DNA of 64,000 nucleotides from Melampsora larici-populina 98AG31 (Eukaryota; Basidiomycota; Pucciniomycetes; Pucciniales; Melampsoraceae): NCBI RefSeq assembly GCF_000204055.1, contig NW_006768791.1, positions 1 to 64,000 of the forward strand, read 5' to 3'. Shown piece by piece: positions 58,467 to 64,000 of this stretch (position 1 is its first letter; each line of letters starts with the position of its first letter). The notes under the pieces were generated by a model. It saw only the letters and a program-made list of their open reading frames with translations, ran no database searches and was not told where the DNA came from. The position numbers and the translations under genes were made by a program.

Positions 58467-60544
58467 ATGGCTCCAACTCCTGCTTGTACATCTATGTCTG
58501 CCAGTCAATCTCCTGGTTCCCAAACTTTGTCTAATAACCATAACAACCACGTGTCAGTCCCTTTAATGAGTGTTAGAACTGCAATAGGGCGGTTCAAGAA
58601 GGGCTTTTACAGCCTTTTTTTAACTTTTACATTTGGTTCGGGACCCTTAAATTTTAAGTGAAATTTTAAGTTTGTGAACCACCTTTAGAGGTGGTTCACG
58701 GTTTTGCAATCTCATAAAGTGTCTTGAAATTTATAAAGTATTTCAAACCAACAGGCACATCTTGAGCAAAAAAAATCACTTCCATTGTTTGTATTTTTTT
58801 CGTTCGTTCCTAGATTGTCCTCATTGTTTTTCCAAAAAAAAAACAAATTTTAAGGACTGGGGAGCCTTAAAATACGGGATCGGCACTCTGCGTGCAGGGT
58901 GTTTGCAATTTCCTTCTTGAACCGCCCTAATAGTGACTCATGATGAAGCTGTGTTTCCGTTTCAGAACCGATTCTTGTAGCGTGCAACCCAACCACACGG
59001 AAAATGTGGATGCCGCCAGGCAAGAGCGAGAACACTTACTGGAACCGCTCGATTTTGGCAATCTCTTGGGTCTCAATGTCAACACAAGCAATACCACATC
59101 TGGTATAGGCTCTCGGGAATCATCCGTGGTGTTTGACTTCCGCCAAGAGTCTCCGGAAAAAGAACCGGGTAAGTAATCTTTCAATGTTTCATTTTGGTCG
59201 TGAGCTGACTTCGATTATCTTTCTTCTAGATCCTTTGCCAAAGACCAAGAAAGAATCAGGTAAGTGATTGTCTAGGGTTCTTTTTTTAGGCTGTGCTGAC
59301 ACATCTTTCTACTGGCTTTGTCTGAAGCCATGTCACGGAAGCTTCATGATCTTACAGTTACTTTAGGCTTATATACCCCTGAGGCAACTACTGGACCCGT
59401 CAAGGCCAACCATAAACGGAAATGGGTGCTTCAAAAGTTTCCTGTGACAAAGCAACAATTCGACATCTTGAATAATTCCTTCTCCCAATTGAAAACATTC
59501 TTATGGGCCACTGCCGACAAGATCCGCAATGATACCGCAGGAGGTATGAGTGCTTTATTCCAAACTGCCAACACCAACAAACAACTTCCATTTGGTGTCT
59601 ATGTTTTCAACCACTCAACGTATGGCAAAGGTAAATTGGGCAGAAACATAGTCACAGTCAATGAACATCTCAAAGCTTTCTTCAAAGTGGTTGGCGACAA
59701 CCCAACTCAAGAATTGGGTATCGTTGTCTCAATGGAACATCCAGCAAAGGCTGCCCAAATTGTGGCTGGTGTAAGTTATTATCTTTGTTTTATTTATGTG
59801 CTATTTTGCTGACTTACATGGTTTGTTTTGTCCTTTTCCCTTTATATTTAGGAACGGTCTCTAGCCCATGCCGTTTTGGAAGCCTCCCATACAGTTCACA
59901 AAGGTTGACTCACCCCTGCAGACAAACTCACTCACTCGGACCCCGTCCCCAAACGCAAACTGGTCTTGAACAAGTTAGTTTGTCACCACGAGAAGAAAGG
60001 CAACAGTGCTGGCCAAGGTTATTGCATAGTCAACGTGGATGACAACAAATTGATTATGGACTTATCATTTGATCATATGATACAGTGGGCTAGGTTACTG
60101 GTAAGTTTTGTTTTTGTATTGTCTCATACCTTTGACTCTCATTCTGTCCTTTTCATTTTGTTAATCATTTTGGTTCATGTTTTATTTTGGGTCCAGGCCT
60201 TGGGCACAACCGGAGTCACTTTGGACAACCCCCCTAAAGATGTCCCTGGTTTCAAATGGCACAGCATCAAACACACCCTTGTTCAAACCACGCCTGTATT
60301 TTCTGCAAAGCGAGCCAAGACCGCCACCTCCACCCCTGAATCACCTCCGGCCACCTGGGGTTACGCCAAGATGCAGGGCATGCACATCGAGGTCGATATG
60401 CATGAAGCCCGACAGCTTGCTCATTTCTCCACCCTGGCCAGTTTCTTTGCCTTTGCTCAAGTGCCAGCCAACAAAGTCAAGACGGTTACTGAGATTCTTG
60501 AAGAAAACAACATAGAGAGTTTCTTTGCTTTTCTATTCCCTTAA
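58467..60544 (+). pseudogene. Passenger gene in the Tc1 element, one in-frame TGA
   Basis: Six exons fit in phase: 58467-58552, 58966-59168, 59230-59259, 59328-59770, 59852-60100, 60197-60544; 453 codons counting one internal TGA at 59906-59908 (VHKG*LTPADK). The frame continues on both sides, so the stop is probably a CGA-to-TGA change. The first intron contains the Harbinger MITE (58586-58928) and would be 68 nt without it. The protein has a Ser/Asn-rich start, a basic segment KRKWVLQKFPVTKQQFD, a central block (FLWATADKIRND, FGVYVFNHSTYGKGK), and a C-terminal block (MHIEVDMHEARQLAHFSTL). I do not recognise the family. It has no transposase motifs, so it is a captured gene or an accessory protein of this element type. 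Confidence 0.65.
58586..58928. mobile_element. Harbinger-derived MITE, 343 bp, sister of the 15.1-kb element
   Basis: Ends AGGGCGGTTCAAG and complement, identical to the TIRs of the complete Harbinger element at 15123-20251, with the same AAT duplication (58583-58585, 58929-58931). It shares the sub-terminal palindrome (58674-58699) at the same 88-bp offset. It sits in the first intron of the passenger gene. Confidence 0.9.
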
Positions 60545-61907
60545 GCTTTCAACACGCGCGACATGGAACACTGGAGTATTTGATTCGGAACCGGGCTCAG
60601 ATTAATGGCAAGCGCTCGTTGCTACTACGTCCATCTCGTCAATTTGGAAGAACAAAGGCTCTGAACTGCTGCTGTGGTGGTTGTGTCCAACAGTGACAAT
60701 GACTGTGAAGTTCAAGTAATGCCAAAGAAAAAAAAATTCTTTCATCATCTTCCTACTCAAAAAAATCAATACATGTCTAATCATCTATACCTTATTTGTT
60801 TTAGTCTTCCTTTTTTTTGTTTTAAAAAACCGTATTGTTCTCATCCACTTCCACTCAAATAAAGTTAGATACGTGTCTCATCAAGTATTTAAGAGATTTA
60901 TACTTGTTTTAGTCTTATATCTTTATTTGTTTTACAAAAATTGTATTGCTCTCTTCCCCAAAAGCATTATAATCATTACTACAACTTACTACTTGTGCAG
61001 TTCTAGTTTTGGGAGTGTACCCCTTCCCGGTTTTTGTTTCCTTGGTAATTCAAAGCTTGGTTTTGTTGTCTTATTTTGAGCCACCTATGACCCAGTACCA
61101 ATCACTTGGTAAAGTGATTGGTAACATGCCGATGACCCCAACATATGAGATTTTTGGGAGTTCATCCTTGACTCTCACGCAAAGAGTTTTAATAGGTCTG
61201 ATCCTTTATAATGTCTGACAATCCAAAGTCTTCATGTTGAAAGACTTTGATGGCCTTCCAAATAGGAGACTCATGGAAGTCCATCCTTCTCGGTCACACA
61301 AACTGTTTTATAAGAATCGGACCTTGCATTTTTCTGATGATCCAAAGTCTTGATATCGAAACAGTTTGATTGGCTTGCTTCCTCTGCCGTGAGATTCTTT
61401 TGCGATGTAAAAGTTCACTTAACTTCAACTCAGACAAAATCAGAGTAATCAAACGTCTGATCTCAACTTGTGCTTGCCACTAAAAGTCCTATCAATTTGT
61501 AGGACTTTTTATGACCGGCTTCAAAAATCTGAACTCAACATACGTGAACAGCAAAGTTAAGACTCAACAAGGTTGTAATTACTTTGAGCACTGAACATTC
61601 TTCACAGCACAGAAAGCCCTTTTGAAAACACATTTGTTAGAAAAGTAATCAAGCTAAAACACTTTTTGAGTAAACACAAGTTGGACTAATTCATCAAAGG
61701 GATCACACAAAATTATGATAGTACAGAAAACTACATAAATCAAATTATGAGTAAGAAAACTTTGAGTGACTAAAACAAGGAATGACACACAAAGGTTTGA
61801 GAGAATATAAATCAAACTTGAGCTATATGAATTTTTGAGTAGGGACAATTTCACTAAGTGGGGTGATAGGGCCAAAACAAAGACCTATCCTACTCTTCCT
61901 CATCAAA
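60545..61907. other. Internal non-coding part of the Tc1 element
   Basis: Between passenger gene and transposase. Short direct and inverted words recur at 61080-61500 (aaagtcttcatgttgaaagactttgat; aaagtcttgatatcgaaacagtttgat). No gene. Confidence 0.4.
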
Positions 61908-63170
61908 TCAAGCATTGTATTGCATCCAATAATGCCGAGTAATGTAGCCACTGTGTGCAATGAGTGGTTGCAGTAAGGATCGAGTCATGACCCAACCCGC
62001 TAGTAAAAGTAAGTATTCAGCCTTATTGTCTTCAAAATACCATTGCTGTTCACATTTAAAGTGGGCCTTCATACAATGAAAGCCAATTTTGATAGGATTC
62101 ATATCAGGGGAATAAGCCGGTAGGTAGATGACTAGGATTCCGGCGTGTCGACAAAGCTCAAGGATTCGTCCACCGTGGTGAACTCGAGCGTTGTCCATGA
62201 TCAACACTGAGTTACGAGCAGGATAAGGGTTCATAACAGGAAGCTATAAATCAGAAGGAGCAAAGAGAAGTCAGGAAACATTACCAAAACAACGCATAGA
62301 CATGTGCAGGCAGCTTACCAAGTCATTTTTGAGGAAGAGCTCAACATCAATCCTGCGGACCGGGCCTTCAATGACAGTACCAGCTATCATTCCCTGCTTG
62401 CTGACAGCCGGCAGTAAAGTCCAATGTGAGCGCTTGGTTGGTCGCTTTTCACGCACGGTGTGTGATCCACGCTTAGCGTAACTACGTTTTCAAGATGTGT
62501 CGCGGCCCACTACCCCGCTTTCATCTGGAAGTCAAAACAGGGGTTAGTAATCACATTGTAGACAGAAAACCGAGCAAATCAAGGACACACCAATAAAGAC
62601 AAAGCATTCCAGCAGTATTCCAGCCACCCAAAACATAAAATCTGTCCTTGCTTCCAGGGACTGATCCGGATGAACCCCTTGAGTGACCAAGAGAGACATT
62701 CCTAAACGGTTGTGAATTTCACGAGTTATAGTTGCACGAGACACGTCTAAACCAGTCAATTCCTTGAGTTCGGATTGCAACTCATCCAAATAGATTGAGG
62801 GGCGATCAGTCACGAGGTTGTAGAGGATGGCAAGATTCTCGTTAGACAAAGCATGTGGTCGGCCAATGGGGTCATAAGTTTCTGGATCCTTGATGACACG
62901 GTTGGTGAGAAGGAAAAGGTGTTTCCATTGATAAATCAAAACATCCGAAATCGAAGTTTGTAAGCGCAAGTTGATATTGGCAACAGAGACATCTCCACCG
63001 CCAACTGAGTAGCCAGGAGCTTGATTTGCTCCGAGTAAAGGACAAAACCCATATTGAGGGTAGAACAGATGGTAGGATAGGTTTGGAACCAGAAAGAGGA
63101 ATTGGGATAGGAATCACTGAGCATTCCGTGATGAGAGGGAGAAACGGAAATGGTGGCAATAGGGTTCACC
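61908..63170 (-). pseudogene. Tc1/mariner-like DDE_3 transposase, inactivated
   Basis: Minus-strand, intron-containing. The N-terminal part (about 63060-62592) has a helix-turn-helix/homeodomain-like region (DPETYDPIGRPHALSNENLAIL, LKELTGLDVSRATITREI); its first portion is in a different frame near 63000, so a frameshift or small intron lies there. The catalytic part spans 62591-61908: D in FIDESG across a splice (62591/62524), D in LIMDNARVHH, and YSPDMNPIK, where the third catalytic acid (normally NPIE/NPID) is Lys. A TGA at 62490-62492 breaks the frame after GRDTS. Exons 62319-62524 and 61908-62243 are in phase. Both lesions predict a dead enzyme. Confidence 0.85.
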
Positions 63171-63397
63171 CCAACCAGAAAAAACCATCTAAAGGAAGTT
63201 AAAAAAACAGAAAAAACAATCTAAAGAAAGAAAAAAAAAGAAACACCAGAAAGACGATTGATCTTCTGCAGATTGTCAGTGGTGTGATGGGTTAGTTGAC
63301 AGCCCGGCCAGTTGAATTTTGGCCGGTGCTGCGCCCCGCACGGGCCAGCTTAGGATTTTTTTGATTCCTCTGATTTCAAGCCTTTTGAAATTCTGTG

Positions 63398-63590
63398 TAC
63401 TCTTCCGTGGTAATAGGGGGTTTCAAGTCAGGATATTTTTGTGATTTTTTTTTATGAAACAGACAAGTTTCTAAAATTTTACGGCATTTTTCTTCTGCTA
63501 ATATGCGGTCAACAGCATCCGGGACACCTAAAAAGGTGTCCCCAATTTTTGAAATACGTGAAATTTTATGGTCGCAGACAACTTGTTTTA
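63398..63590 (-). pseudogene. 5' part of the gene split by the Tc1 element
   Basis: Frame VKQVVCDHKISRISK, then DTFLGVPDAVDRILAEEKC, ending PPITTEE at the Tc1 target TA (63398-63399). Its other edge is a MITE at 63591-63711. Removing that at its TA joins the frame to a short upstream stretch (GRVKQVV) after a plausible acceptor (ttcctag, near 63732). The start of the gene is not resolved. Confidence 0.55.
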
Positions 63591-63711
63591 CAAGCAGACA
63601 CAAAAAGTTTACGTCACCCCCTGGGCCCAACCAGTTCACTAACCTGAGAGGTGTACTGCAGAATCAAGCTGTTCGGGGCCTGGGGTGAAGTAAACTTTTT
63701 GCGTCTGCTTG
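63591..63711. mobile_element. 121-bp MITE with TA target duplication
   Basis: Inverted ends of about 30 bp (CAAGCAGACACAAAAAGTTT and complement of CAAGCAGACGCAAAAAGTTT), flanked by TA at 63589-63590 and 63712-63713; a Tc1/mariner-type (Stowaway-like) MITE. It interrupts the same coding region that the 5.4-kb Tc1 element split. Confidence 0.8.
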
Positions 63712-63713
63712 TA

Positions 63714-64000
63714 CACGTCCCCATGCCTAGGAATTGTAATCATTGGGGTCAGGACAAACCCTAGCCCGGCTGCTGCACAACTTGAATGATTACGTAAATC
63801 ACTTGGAGGGGACTGTACAGCAAAATACTGTGAATTTTTTGACTTGAAACCCCCTAATGTTGTTTAGAAGTTGATAGAGCAAACAGGGAGAAATGGCAAG
63901 ATAGATCTGATCCCCAATGCATGTGATGTATGGTGGATTGGTTTTGTCAATCACTATGGCCAAGATGCCATAATGCTCTAGGAGTCTCTTCTTGATCACT
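63714..64000. other. Edge of window, possible upstream exon of the split gene
   Basis: A minus-strand open frame at 63799-63999 (HYGILAIVIDKTNPPYITCIGD) is in the right place for an upstream exon, but it ends in a stop with no convincing donor, so it is not called. Confidence 0.3.

Larger units (their letters stand above)
58019..63397. mobile_element. Tc1/mariner-type transposon, 5.38 kb, with 109-bp TIRs and a passenger gene
   Basis: Left TIR 58019-58127 and right TIR 63289-63397 are ~109-bp inverted repeats with only a few mismatches (CAC(T/A)GAATTTCAAAAGG at the ends; ctaagctggcccgtgcgggg inside). TA lies on each side (58017-58018, 63398-63399), the Tc1/mariner target duplication. Inside are a DDE_3-type transposase next to the right TIR (61908-63170, minus) and an unrelated multi-exon gene (58467-60544, plus). 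The transposase is damaged, so this copy is not autonomous. The insertion point is verified by the host reading frame, which rejoins across it. Confidence 0.85.

Noticed and set aside
60674..61218. Small plus-strand frames between passenger gene and transposase
   Set aside because: Low-complexity, no splice context, inside the Tc1 element.

Overview
The window reads as nuclear DNA of a repeat-rich basidiomycete, most likely a rust fungus (Pucciniales). The signs are many short GT-AG introns (about 55-90 nt), AT-rich intergenic DNA packed with DNA transposons, a Ty1/copia element, a fungal Argonaute, and secreted lineage-specific proteins next to housekeeping genes. The order is inferred from style and gene content, not from a database match.

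Layout. 0-10.7 kb: a multi-exon unknown gene (47-1313), a Mutator-type MITE (2018-2596), an RBM25-like splicing factor (RRM + PWI, minus, 3524-6420) and a decayed Tc1/mariner transposase. 10.7-15.1 kb: a secreted Cys-rich protein whose 3' end is overwritten by a hAT-like MITE, then two copies of a 145-bp MITE. 15.1-20.25 kb: a complete PIF/Harbinger element with 13-bp TIRs, a DNA-binding-type accessory gene and a DDE transposase in convergent orientation. 20.7-26.8 kb (all minus): a four-span membrane protein, the 26S proteasome ATPase Rpt5, and a GPI-anchored Kre9/Knh1-like wall protein. 28.5-34.4 kb: a tandem duplication of two secreted-protein genes that both end in a DLNxxP (EAR-type) motif. 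34.4-41.6 kb: an inverted repeat split by an intact copia element, whose 5' LTR carries a younger MITE; a second MITE follows. 41.9-44.2 kb: a decayed Cys-motif repeat region and a small unknown gene. 45-49.8 kb: a full-length Argonaute (minus). 52.2-53.8 kb: an Sso1/syntaxin-type plasma-membrane t-SNARE. 57.7-64 kb: a 5.4-kb Tc1/mariner-type element with 109-bp TIRs that carries a passenger gene, has itself been hit by a Harbinger MITE, and has split a reading frame that rejoins in frame at the TA target.

Most exciting candidate. The two paralogous secreted proteins (470 and 405 aa) share a signal peptide, a five-exon structure, basic nuclear-localisation-like patches and a conserved C-terminal block ending in DLNKEP. 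That matches the plant EAR consensus DLNxxP, which is bound by TOPLESS co-repressors. This suggests a tandem effector family that mimics plant repressors; function is inferred.

How the genes relate. The housekeeping genes (RBM25, Rpt5, t-SNARE, Argonaute) sit as islands between transposons. Insertions have truncated or split at least two genes. Several TGA codons at positions that look like former CGA arginines, within transposon-derived genes, fit C-to-T decay. Splice models for seven genes (RBM25, Rpt5, GPI protein, both secreted paralogs, t-SNARE, 231-aa protein) and for the Harbinger genes were worked out by hand; their exon lengths sum to whole codons.
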